Assembly (NCBI GenBank): GCA_964398945.1
Contig: CAYNOT010000001.1
Coordinates: forward strand, 62,001 to 126,000
Direction of reading: 5' to 3'
From: JBGTGG01 sp964398945
GTDB taxonomy: Bacteria > Bacteroidota > Bacteroidia > Cytophagales > Cyclobacteriaceae
Length of the DNA stretch: 64,000 bases
Shown: in pieces, positions 16,853-24,824 of the stretch
Layout: the number at the start of each line of letters is the position of its first letter
Numbering within the stretch: position 1 is the first letter of the stretch
Made by a program: the position numbers and the translations under genes
Notes under the pieces: generated by a model
What the model saw: only the letters and a program-made list of their open reading frames with translations
Databases searched by the model: none
What the model was told of the DNA's origin: nothing

Positions 16853-18445
16853 TTAATTTTTTTGAGAAATTTTGTCGTCAATGTGAAAGAAATCGAAATC
16901 AACAAAACCACCGGTCTCTTTCGTAGCGTAATTAAACAAACCAAAACGGTACCCCATAAAGTGCGGTAGTGTGTAGGCCATGTGTAATGTAGAACCAATG
17001 TGTTTCCAGGTCTTGCCATCCAGGCTGTAATAGAATTCAGCCACATCAACTTTATCTTTAAAATTGCATTCCGCTTTTAGGTAAATTTTGTCTTGTGAAA
17101 GAGGGATTCGCGCTGCCTCTACTGGTTTTTCAGATTCAGCATTCACCATCACAATAGACTTTGCTCCATTCTCAACCTGAACCCCCACCTGACCAAATCT
17201 TTTTTGCAATAATGCAAGCCCGGCAAAATCACCTTCTTTCATTTTTGAAACATCAATAGATGTTGAGCCTGTAGACTGTGGGCCAATGGTGCGTTGGGTC
17301 AAGGTGTTCTTTGCGAGATAAAAAGATGTGTCAACACGGCCTGTCGTAAGGCGGAGATATCCTTTTCTGGCGGTAACAGACCAAAGACTATTCTCCGGAT
17401 TATGATTCCATTGCCAAACCAACGGTAAGGCTGGCTCCTTTTTCTTTCTGTTGAATTCATCGGAAGCAACAATGCCGGGTATCAGTCCTTTAGTTGCAGG
17501 CAAATCAAGTACTTCCGGTACTTTACCATCCGTGCCCAACACTGGCCAGCCGTCTTCCCATTTCACAGGCACCAGGTAAGGAATTCTTCCCACCGAACCA
17601 TAATCACGGAACAAATAAGCATACCAATCACCATTCGGAGTATCGATAAGACCTCCTTGCGCGACTCCCAAATCTTGCAATGCAAGCCTTCCCTCCCACG
17701 GTCCGGTTAATTTATCAGCACGATGAATAATTACCGTTCGCATGCCGCCACGGGGCCAGGTGATATTGAACAAATAGTACTTGTCCTTTATCTTAAAGAG
17801 TTGTGACCCTTCAGCACGAAGCATAATGTTCGTTCCTGCGGGAGCACTGGCATTTTCAATAATAACTTTCTCTTCTGTTCCCGGCATTACTCCCGACAAG
17901 TCAGTCTGAAGCTCCACCAATTTGAGTTGACCGACACCATAGATCAGGTACACTTTTCCGTCTTCGAAAAACAGGGAGTGGTCGTGATAAGAAGGTTTAA
18001 AGGTGGATAATTTCCAGGGGCCCTTTTCGATATCTTTTGTGCTATAAATGTGTGTGCGTCCGGAAGTAGCTGAAAAAGTTGACACATAAAACAGCCCATT
18101 ATGATACCGTATACAACTCGCCCAGGAACCTCTCCCATAAGCACTTTGACCATTCTCAAGATTCATGGCATCATTATCGACCAGCGTATCATAGGCGTAG
18201 TTTACTAATTTCCAGTTCACGAGATCGGTCGATTTCATAATCGGCACACCTGGATTCATGTACATGGTAGTACTGCTCATATAGTAGACATCCCCTACTC
18301 GTACAATTGATGCGTCCGGGACATCGGCAAAAACAATGGGGTTAGTTGCTTTATCCTGAGCAGACAAATGTTGGTAATGTGCTATTGATAGTAACACCAC
18401 TGTTACCAGAATTTTGGCTTTATAGAAATTACGTGGTCGCTCCAT
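16853..18445 (-). CDS. GH43 exo-glycosidase with C-terminal beta-sandwich
   Basis: A 530-residue secreted enzyme with a signal peptide ending near YQHLSAQ. The catalytic trio is in order: base Asp in DVPDASIVRV, modulator Asp in YHDHSLFFED, acid Glu in LRAEGSQLFK. NPGVPIMKSTDLVNWKL and NITWPRGGMRTV place it near the other GH43 enzymes acting on xylosyl or arabinosyl ends. Residues from about 335 (IVASDEFNRKKKEPALPLVWQW) form the usual concanavalin-like C-terminal domain. It is second in the operon, 16 bases after the GH51 stop, and is followed by GH97 after 7 bases. A second, distinct GH43 with similar architecture lies at 7935-9689. Confidence 0.92.
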   Translation of the reverse strand: MERPRNFYKAKILVTVVLLSIAHYQHLSAQDKATNPIVFADVPDASIVRVGDVYYMSSTTMYMNPGVPIMKSTDLVNWKLVNYAYDTLVDNDAMNLENGQSAYGRGSWASCIRYHNGLFYVSTFSATSGRTHIYSTKDIEKGPWKLSTFKPSYHDHSLFFEDGKVYLIYGVGQLKLVELQTDLSGVMPGTEEKVIIENASAPAGTNIMLRAEGSQLFKIKDKYYLFNITWPRGGMRTVIIHRADKLTGPWEGRLALQDLGVAQGGLIDTPNGDWYAYLFRDYGSVGRIPYLVPVKWEDGWPVLGTDGKVPEVLDLPATKGLIPGIVASDEFNRKKKEPALPLVWQWNHNPENSLWSVTARKGYLRLTTGRVDTSFYLAKNTLTQRTIGPQSTGSTSIDVSKMKEGDFAGLALLQKRFGQVGVQVENGAKSIVMVNAESEKPVEAARIPLSQDKIYLKAECNFKDKVDVAEFYYSLDGKTWKHIGSTLHMAYTLPHFMGYRFGLFNYATKETGGFVDFDFFHIDDKISQKN

Positions 18446-18461
18446 ATTTATGTATACTGTA

Positions 18462-20471
18462 TTACTTCGTTTTGATTCGAATGACTGTTAACGACATGGG
18501 TTGAGTCGTATAGTCAAATTTTTTACTTGCCTTAAATGCAGTTTGGACTGGAATCACCTGATCCGGTTGTTCAAAAGTGTTTTCGGCATCAGCCGATCCG
18601 CTTATTACAATTTGTTGCGCTTGTGAATTGATGCGTTTAAAATTTGCAAGGTTTACGTTCATGACCGCGGGCACATTCCCAACATTTACCAACTTTAAGA
18701 TCACATCTCCGGTAACAAGATCCTGAACACATGAAGCAGCGAGTGTTGAATCACTGGCTGATAAGGAAACTACATGATCGAAGTACACATTTCCCATGTG
18801 AACAGAGAATAGTTTTTGTACATGGTAATTGGGAGTAAGCACGAGGGACGCATTATCAAAAAAGATCATATCTGTTTTCCATTGCGTGTGGTTTTTCTTT
18901 GCAAACAAAGGAGCATACGAAGCCATGCTCACGACATCACCATTACGCTCAAGCCCAACCATATAGGCAGCTTCCGCGATTGCATTCTTAAGTTTATTTC
19001 CCCAGGATGCATATTCGCCCAGATACACTTTTGATTTGCTCCGATCATACGTATCGTACCGATTCAGATTTTTTAACATCCACTCCGGCTCTTTATAATA
19101 ATGTTCATCAATGACCGGAATAGTATGAAGATCTGCATACTTCCAGCCCTTTTCGAAATCCTCTCCATCGGGAAATGGTCCAGATGTTCCGATTAAAGTA
19201 ATCTCAGGATGCTTCTTTTTCACAGCATCAAAAATCATTTTAAAACGAACTTCAAATTCAGGCGTGATTTTATCCTCGTTGCCGATTCCTACATACTTAA
19301 GATTAAAGGATTCGGGATGGCCGGCAGCAGCACGTTTTGCTCCCCAGGTAGAAGTTACCGGTCCATTAGCCCATTCAATTAAATCCAATACTTCCTGAAT
19401 GTAGTCTCCCATTTCTTCAATGGGAAGTGCCCGTTGGCCGGTCCCGCCAATGCGCCATGTACCACCTGAATTTTGGCAACTCACAGCCGCAGGCAAAACA
19501 GGCACCGGTATCGCGCCTACATCCTCACAGAATTGAAAATATTCAAAATAGCCAAGGCCAGCAGTTTGATGATAGCCCCATAAGTTTTTTTGCGCAACAC
19601 GTTGTTCGATAGGACCAATTGTATTTTTCCATCGGTACATATTCCCTAATCCGCTACCGTGTACAAGACAACCTCCGGGAAATCGAATAAACCGTGGCTT
19701 CATATCCGCCAATGCTTGCGCCAAATCCGGACGTAATCCATTTGGCCTGTTCTTAAATGTGTTCTCCGGAAACAACGAGATCACATCAAATGCTAACTTA
19801 CCCGTGTTGGTAGCCAATATTAATAGTGATGCGCTATCCGAACTTTCGAGTGCTGTAAGTTTTGTAGCATATTTCTTCCACTCATTGGAAGTCGTTGAAA
19901 TTTTTTCTTCTGCTAGTATATCACCATTTGGCGCTTGCAAAATAACAGACAATGAAACCGGAGCTGTGGATAATTGGCGCACAAACATCGACATATTGTA
20001 GGCATCTCCCTTCTTTACAAGAATCCCATCAAAGCCTTTATTTTTAATTCCCACACCCGATAATCCAACATGCTCCTTTTCATTGCCAACATGTTCAATA
20101 TCCAATACAACATAATGCGGATTGTTCGGATGCACAGGGCTGCTGGTTTCTACTGAAATCGAACCGTAAGAATAACCGGGAGTTGTATATTCCCAATAGG
20201 AAAAAGAATTCCAATCATTCCTATCGGTTGGACTATATTCAAAGGATCGGTTCTGAATCAGCTCAGCATAAAGGCCGCCATCTGCTGAATAGTTAATATC
20301 TTCAAAGAAAAGTCCAAATAGCTCGGAACTGATTTTTTTACCTTTACCAGCTACCTTTGATTCTGTGGTCTGGGCTATACTTGGTATGGAAATAAGCAGC
20401 GCAATTCCAATGATGCCAATGGTCACTGCAAAATTTATAAATGAGTTTTTGCCTCTTTCAGTCATAGTCAT
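18462..20471 (-). CDS. GH51 alpha-L-arabinofuranosidase with internal carbohydrate-binding-like domain
   Basis: A 669-residue exported enzyme releasing alpha-L-arabinofuranose. The start at 20471 (ATG at 20465 is equally possible) places a hydrophobic export segment, INFAVTIGIIGIALLISIPS, near the N-terminus. A longer in-frame start at 20507 would run into the control region. The fold begins SSELFGLFFEDINYSADGG. A CBM4_9-like beta-sandwich is inserted (about 95-240). The TIM barrel carries the acid/base Glu399 in VGIGNEDKITPEF and the nucleophile Glu486 in YLGEYASWG. This is the first gene of the seven-gene minus-strand operon running down to 6840. The divergent promoter region contains operator site B. 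Confidence 0.94.
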   Translation of the reverse strand: MTMTERGKNSFINFAVTIGIIGIALLISIPSIAQTTESKVAGKGKKISSELFGLFFEDINYSADGGLYAELIQNRSFEYSPTDRNDWNSFSYWEYTTPGYSYGSISVETSSPVHPNNPHYVVLDIEHVGNEKEHVGLSGVGIKNKGFDGILVKKGDAYNMSMFVRQLSTAPVSLSVILQAPNGDILAEEKISTTSNEWKKYATKLTALESSDSASLLILATNTGKLAFDVISLFPENTFKNRPNGLRPDLAQALADMKPRFIRFPGGCLVHGSGLGNMYRWKNTIGPIEQRVAQKNLWGYHQTAGLGYFEYFQFCEDVGAIPVPVLPAAVSCQNSGGTWRIGGTGQRALPIEEMGDYIQEVLDLIEWANGPVTSTWGAKRAAAGHPESFNLKYVGIGNEDKITPEFEVRFKMIFDAVKKKHPEITLIGTSGPFPDGEDFEKGWKYADLHTIPVIDEHYYKEPEWMLKNLNRYDTYDRSKSKVYLGEYASWGNKLKNAIAEAAYMVGLERNGDVVSMASYAPLFAKKNHTQWKTDMIFFDNASLVLTPNYHVQKLFSVHMGNVYFDHVVSLSASDSTLAASCVQDLVTGDVILKLVNVGNVPAVMNVNLANFKRINSQAQQIVISGSADAENTFEQPDQVIPVQTAFKASKKFDYTTQPMSLTVIRIKTK

Positions 20472-20541
20472 GTACCCCTTCGAAATAAATCCTATACAAT
20501 GTATCAATCGATTGCATCTAAAAAGCTAATTTAAATAAAAT

Positions 20542-20560
20542 AATTGTATATTATACACTT
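20542..20560. promoter_or_regulatory. Candidate operator, site B (GH51 / cupin divergent promoter)
   Basis: AATTGTA-TATTA-TACACTT is the reverse complement of AAGTGTA-TAATA-TACAATT, one base different from the site at 37699. It lies 70 bases from the GH51 start on one side and 79 bases from the cupin/SMP-30 start on the other, so one bound regulator could control both directions. CTATTTTG (20577-20584) just downstream resembles a -7 element for the plus-strand gene. Confidence 0.7.
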
Positions 20561-20639
20561 ATGTGAAAATAGAATGGCTATTTTGCCCACTATTAAGGTC
20601 TTGGAAGTGAATAAATTGATAACTATAAAAAATCGAAAA

Positions 20640-22577
20640 ATGAAGAATAATTCTAAACGCTATTCGGGGATATGTGCATTGATGATGGCCCTGCTGCTGG
20701 TTTTAACAAACTGCTCAAACCAACCGGGAAATGAATGGCACGAGAAAAACCAGCAACTTATCAAGCAATTTAATCTAACGGAGAGAACCCTATCAGATCT
20801 TCCAGTAAACAAAATAAAATCAAACCTTGAACCGGCAGATGTAAACAGTCTTGATAGCCTTACAACCGTAACACTACACCCCGGAGTTGATGCTAAAATT
20901 TTCTGGGGAACAGGCACTATGATCAGTACGATTCAGCTTGTACCAAATGCGGAAATCCCGGAAGAGGAATTGCCTGCCGACAGGTTTGTTTTTGTTTTGG
21001 AAGGATCGATTGATCACTTAATTGATGGATCAATGGTAACGATGATCGCACAGCCAAGGGAATCACCAGACGGAACACACAGCGCCACACCGCGCACTGA
21101 CTTTCTATATCTTGAAAAAGGTAGTAAGAATAAAATCACAGCAGGTGAAGCGGGCGCAAAAATAATGGAAGTGTACAGCCCCGTTCGCCTCGACTATCTC
21201 GAAAAAGCTGGGGTATCAAATATCCCAACAGTATCCAACGATGTTCAATCCGGTTTACCACCAAACGTATTACCAAACAGGGTGTATGATCTTTACGAAT
21301 TTCAACTTACGGAATTGGCGCCCGGTGCACATTCAAGATTGATTTCTGGAAAAAATACGCAGTTGAGTTTTATCTCTATGGATCCGCATTCTGTTTTTCC
21401 ACACCACATTCATCCGGAAGAACAAATGATGCTGGTGTTACGTGGGGAATGTGATGAGATTCTTCTGGATGGAAAACAAGGGATGAAAACCAACAGTGTT
21501 GTTCGCATTCCTTCCAATATGGTTCATGGTGCGGAGATAGGTGACCTCGGTTGCGATGCACTGGACATTTTCTGGCCTGCACGTCCCGATTATCTGGAAA
21601 AAGAAAAAGCAAGAATGGCTGCGTATCGGGCCATTATACCGGAAGATTCGAAAGTAGAATTGTTGGTGGATGGTAAGAAAACAAAACCTGAATTGAACTT
21701 CAGCGAAGGCCCCAAGTGGATGAATGGAAAAATCTATTTTTCGAATATGTATTTCGATCAAAGTTGGAGCGCTGATCCCACCAAAAGTTCAACGGTAGCA
21801 CTTGATCCAGACGGAAGTTATAAAAACATTTCGGAAGGGAAAATGCAAACGAACGGACTATATCCATACAAGAATGGAAATTTAATTGTTTGCGATATGA
21901 TGGGACATCGTGTAGTTGAGATGACCACCAGCGGAAAGGTTATAAAGGTACTTGCTGACAAATACGATGGTAAACCCATTGATGGTCCGAATGATGTGAT
22001 CACCGATTCGAAAGGAGGATTTTATTTTACGGATCCGCAATTCACGATGGAACCTGAGAAATTCCAACCGGGTCGCGCGGTGTACTATGTTTCACCTGCG
22101 GGAAAAACAACACGGATTGTTGAACCGAATGAATTTGCCATGCCGAATGGTATCTTATTGTCCCCGGACGGTAAGACCCTCTACATCAACAATTGTTATG
22201 ACGATGAGTCCTGGTATCCGGTTAACAGTGAGAAAGAAAATTTCATCTGGGCATACGATGTGAATGACAATGGAACCATTAGCAATGGCCGTAAGTTTGC
22301 AACCTTATTTCTGACCGGCAATGTACTCGACCGAAAAGGGAAATCGTCAAGTGCAGATGGAATGGCGATTGATAAAGAAGGGAATATTTATGTCGCAACT
22401 TATTACGGGGTACAAATTTTCAACAATACAGGAGGGTTTGTAGGCATGATCAATTTACCATCGTTCCCGGTGAGTTTATGTTTTGGGGATGAGGACATGA
22501 AAACACTTTACATCGTGAGCTATAGCAAAGTGTTTAAGATACGCACCAATAAAGAAGGATATGTGAATTATTTATGA
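20640..22577 (+). CDS. Lipoprotein fusing a cupin region to an SMP-30/gluconolactonase domain
   Basis: A 645-residue lipoprotein (LVLTNC, lipid Cys25). The start at 20640 gives this signal, and an in-frame ATG at 20544 would lie in operator site B. Residues about 60-200 and 210-320 form two cupin-like halves; the second shows the metal-binding pattern PHHIHPEEQ, LVLRGE and VHGAEIG. From about residue 330 a six-bladed SMP-30/gluconolactonase propeller begins (FSEGPKWMNGKIYFSN, then DGPNDVITDSKGGFYFTDP, ADGMAIDKEGNIYVAT). SMP-30 enzymes hydrolyse aldonolactones with a divalent metal. The cupin part might bind a sugar acid or act as an isomerase, which is inference. It is first in a three-gene operon that also contains another SMP-30 protein. 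Confidence 0.85.
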   Translation: MKNNSKRYSGICALMMALLLVLTNCSNQPGNEWHEKNQQLIKQFNLTERTLSDLPVNKIKSNLEPADVNSLDSLTTVTLHPGVDAKIFWGTGTMISTIQLVPNAEIPEEELPADRFVFVLEGSIDHLIDGSMVTMIAQPRESPDGTHSATPRTDFLYLEKGSKNKITAGEAGAKIMEVYSPVRLDYLEKAGVSNIPTVSNDVQSGLPPNVLPNRVYDLYEFQLTELAPGAHSRLISGKNTQLSFISMDPHSVFPHHIHPEEQMMLVLRGECDEILLDGKQGMKTNSVVRIPSNMVHGAEIGDLGCDALDIFWPARPDYLEKEKARMAAYRAIIPEDSKVELLVDGKKTKPELNFSEGPKWMNGKIYFSNMYFDQSWSADPTKSSTVALDPDGSYKNISEGKMQTNGLYPYKNGNLIVCDMMGHRVVEMTTSGKVIKVLADKYDGKPIDGPNDVITDSKGGFYFTDPQFTMEPEKFQPGRAVYYVSPAGKTTRIVEPNEFAMPNGILLSPDGKTLYINNCYDDESWYPVNSEKENFIWAYDVNDNGTISNGRKFATLFLTGNVLDRKGKSSSADGMAIDKEGNIYVATYYGVQIFNNTGGFVGMINLPSFPVSLCFGDEDMKTLYIVSYSKVFKIRTNKEGYVNYL

Positions 22578-22695
22578 TGAACCAACCAATCATTCAACAA
22601 GAATGCCGCTTATCAAGTTGCTTTCTTGTTTGATAATTCGGTGGGAATTTTTTGTTAAATTAAAAGACCAATACTGATCATACTCAACTACAATT

Positions 22696-23298
22696 ATGGA
22701 AAAGAAAATACTTACAGGTCTCTTGTTTTTATTTGTGAGCCTAACGGTAGCTGCTCAATCAACAGAGTGGACTGAAAAGAAAGCAGACAAGTGGTTTAAG
22801 AAAAAAGAATACCTGAATGGTTTGGCTGCCACCCCGCATGAATCTATTGACAAAGTTCAATTCGCAAAGCAGTATCATGCAAATAAGGCCGTCTGGGATA
22901 AGGCCTTTGCATTCTTAAAAGAAACCGACCTAACAGCTTTAACAAACGGACGGCATGAAATTGATGGAACCAATGCTTTTGCATTGGTAAGTGAAGCACC
23001 CACCAAAGACTACGACAAAACTGCGTTTGAGTCGCACAAAAATTATATTGACTTGCAATTTGTAATCAGTGGAGAAGAAAAAATGGGAAAGGCTCCGATT
23101 GCATCCGTAAAACTGGATAAGGAATACAATGAAAGAAATGATATCATGTTTTATACGGGAGATGGAGAAATCTATTTAGTTCCTCAAAACACATTTATGT
23201 TATTCTTTCCCTCCGATGCACACCGGCCCAGTATCACTCCCGGTGGTAATAAAGTCGTGAAGAAAGTCGTAATAAAAATTCATGTTGCTCAGGAATAA
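22696..23298 (+). CDS. Exported YhcH/YjgK/YiaL-family (DUF386) protein
   Basis: A 200-residue protein with a clear signal peptide, MEKKILTGLLFLFVSLTVAAQ. The mature domain matches the YhcH/YjgK/YiaL/EbgC family: GRHEIDGTNAFALVSE, YIDLQFVISGEEKMG and FFPSDAHRPSITPGGNKVVKKVVIKI, the last holding the conserved histidine and lysine of the cupin-like barrel. Relatives are encoded with sialic acid, pentulose and beta-galactoside operons and are thought to act on free sugars as anomer converters or sugar-acid epimerases. The named relatives are cytoplasmic, so export is notable. It lies 118 bases after the cupin/SMP-30 gene and 36 bases before the lactonase. Confidence 0.88.
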   Translation: MEKKILTGLLFLFVSLTVAAQSTEWTEKKADKWFKKKEYLNGLAATPHESIDKVQFAKQYHANKAVWDKAFAFLKETDLTALTNGRHEIDGTNAFALVSEAPTKDYDKTAFESHKNYIDLQFVISGEEKMGKAPIASVKLDKEYNERNDIMFYTGDGEIYLVPQNTFMLFFPSDAHRPSITPGGNKVVKKVVIKIHVAQE

Positions 23299-23334
23299 TG
23301 CCCTTGCAACTATAAACACACAACTTAATCTATT

Positions 23335-24330
23335 ATGAAAAAAAATATTTTTGCCCTCTTTGTACTTGCAGCATTCAATTCTGCAATTGCCCAGGAAACA
23401 AAACCAGAAATTGGTAGCATCGAATTTGTTTCCAAAGAACTTAACAGCATCATTAAGAAAGATGCGAAAGTTGAAATCATAGCCGATGGCTTTGGGTTTA
23501 CGGAAGGCCCTTTATGGTTGGAAAAAGAGAAGATGCTATTGGTATCGGATCTTCCTGCCAACACCATTTATAAATGGACGGAAGCAAAAGGCAAAGAAGA
23601 ATATTTGAAGCCAGCCGGCTACACTGACAGTGAACCACGAGGGGGCTTTATGGGGCCCAACGGATTAATCCTTTCCAATGACGGAAAATTATGGCTCTGC
23701 CAACATGGTGATAGAAGAATCGCACAGATGGATGCACCGCTTACTTCACCTGCCACAAACTTCACAACAATTGCGGGTGAATATGATGGCAAAAAGTTAA
23801 ACAGTCCGAATGATCTCTTCCTTACAAAAAAAGGAGACCTCTACTTTACCGATCCTTCCTATGGTTTTGAAAAAGGACCACGAGATCCTAAGAAAGAAAT
23901 ACCCTTTAATGGTGTATACAAAGTGGACAAGTCCGGTAAGGTTATGTTATTACTTGACTCCATTGAACAACCCAATGGGATTGGTGTTTTCCCTGATGGA
24001 AAAACGTTGCTTGTTGCCAATTCCGATGGCAGGAAAAAGCGGTGGTATGCATACGAGCTGGCAGCCGATGGTTCGTTGACTTCCGGTAAAATATTTTATG
24101 ATGCCAGTGCAACACAAGAGCCTGGTGGTTGTGATGGTTTAAAAATTACGAAAAACGGAACTGTATTCGCTACGGGGCCAGGTGGTGTGTGGATCTTTAC
24201 CAAAGCTGGCAAGCTCATCGGTAAAATTAAAGTGAATGGAGTAACCGCCACCAACATTGCACTTTCACCAGATGAAAAAACCATTTACATCACCGCGGTT
24301 CAATACCTACTGCGTGTGAAGTTGCAATAA
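23335..24330 (+). CDS. Secreted SMP-30/gluconolactonase/LRE-family lactonase
   Basis: A 331-residue periplasmic protein with a signal peptide ending near NSAIAQ. The six-bladed propeller shows the family's metal-binding segments: GFTEGPLWLEKEKMLLVSD (Glu near 60), GPNGLILSNDGKLW, NSPNDLFLTKKGDLYFTDP (Asn and Asp near 160), EQPNGIGVFPDGKTLLVAN and GGCDGLKITKNG (Asp near 265). Family members hydrolyse aldono-1,4- or 1,5-lactones to the acids. With a PQQ dehydrogenase and an epimerase in the same cluster, a periplasmic arabinonolactonase role is plausible but inferred. It is the last gene of its operon, 20 bases before the bidirectional terminator. Confidence 0.88.
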   Translation: MKKNIFALFVLAAFNSAIAQETKPEIGSIEFVSKELNSIIKKDAKVEIIADGFGFTEGPLWLEKEKMLLVSDLPANTIYKWTEAKGKEEYLKPAGYTDSEPRGGFMGPNGLILSNDGKLWLCQHGDRRIAQMDAPLTSPATNFTTIAGEYDGKKLNSPNDLFLTKKGDLYFTDPSYGFEKGPRDPKKEIPFNGVYKVDKSGKVMLLLDSIEQPNGIGVFPDGKTLLVANSDGRKKRWYAYELAADGSLTSGKIFYDASATQEPGGCDGLKITKNGTVFATGPGGVWIFTKAGKLIGKIKVNGVTATNIALSPDEKTIYITAVQYLLRVKLQ

Positions 24331-24349
24331 TCTGTTTTAAGATTAACGC

Positions 24350-24386
24350 AAAAAAAAAACGCTACCAATTCGGTAGCGTTTTTTTT
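24350..24386. terminator. Bidirectional rho-independent terminator
   Basis: A stem AACGCTACC / GGTAGCGTT (24358-24366 and 24372-24380) with loop AATTC is flanked by ten A on the left and a run of T on the right. It can therefore stop transcripts on both strands. It separates the plus-strand lactonase operon from the convergent minus-strand gene at 24401. Confidence 0.9.
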
Positions 24387-24400
24387 GACACTAATTTCTG

Positions 24401-24736
24401 CTATTTCACCCGCGTCAGCTTCATGTCCCCCATTTCATTCTTGAGTAATATTTCATCTTCTTTCACGAGTTCGCCTGTATAGCTAATGGTCATGTCATTA
24501 ATAGAAAAATTATAGGATATTTTTTTACCATCCACTTTTCCATTCTCCAGGTTTGTTTCACCAAACTCAGTCTTCCACGTTCCAGTTAACACACTACCAT
24601 CAACTTTAAAGGTGTACGTTATTTCAAATGTACCATTCGGGGTATCGCGGGTGCCTTTCCAATTTCCATCAATCGGATTTTGGGCGTAAGCAGTTAAGCA
24701 ACCAATGATCAGGGCAAACGTAAGGAGGTGTTTCAT
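24401..24736 (-). CDS. Small secreted beta-rich protein of unknown function
   Basis: A 111-residue protein with a signal peptide, MKHLLTFALIIGCLTAYAQ. The mature 92 residues are rich in alternating hydrophobic strands (GNWKGTRDTPNGTFEITYTF, DGSVLTGTWKTEFG, TISYTGELVKEDEILLKNE) and contain no cysteine or obvious catalytic motif. The pattern resembles small lipocalin-like barrels that occur beside or fused to Bacteroidota enzymes, where 'DGNWKG' and 'LTGTW' segments recur. Function unknown. It is the last gene of a long minus-strand run, 88 bases after the beta-helix gene, and ends 14 bases from the bidirectional terminator. It may be retained in the periplasm as an accessory or binding protein. 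Confidence 0.75.
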   Translation of the reverse strand: MKHLLTFALIIGCLTAYAQNPIDGNWKGTRDTPNGTFEITYTFKVDGSVLTGTWKTEFGETNLENGKVDGKKISYNFSINDMTISYTGELVKEDEILLKNEMGDMKLTRVK

Positions 24737-24824
24737 AAAGTAAGGGATTTAGTTTTTTAAATATTTAAGTTTTTATCGATGTTTTTTTTAACCGCGTGAT
24801 GCGGGTCTGCATTTAAAATTATTT

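Noticed and set aside
16846..17049. 68-codon N-terminal extension of the GH97 gene
   Set aside because: It overlaps the upstream GH43 coding region and would bury the clear lipoprotein signal that starts at 16845.
22600..22660. Hairpin-like TTATCAAG ... TTGATAA before the YhcH gene
   Set aside because: The pairing needs bulges and the T run is not directly adjacent; transcription probably continues into the YhcH and lactonase genes.
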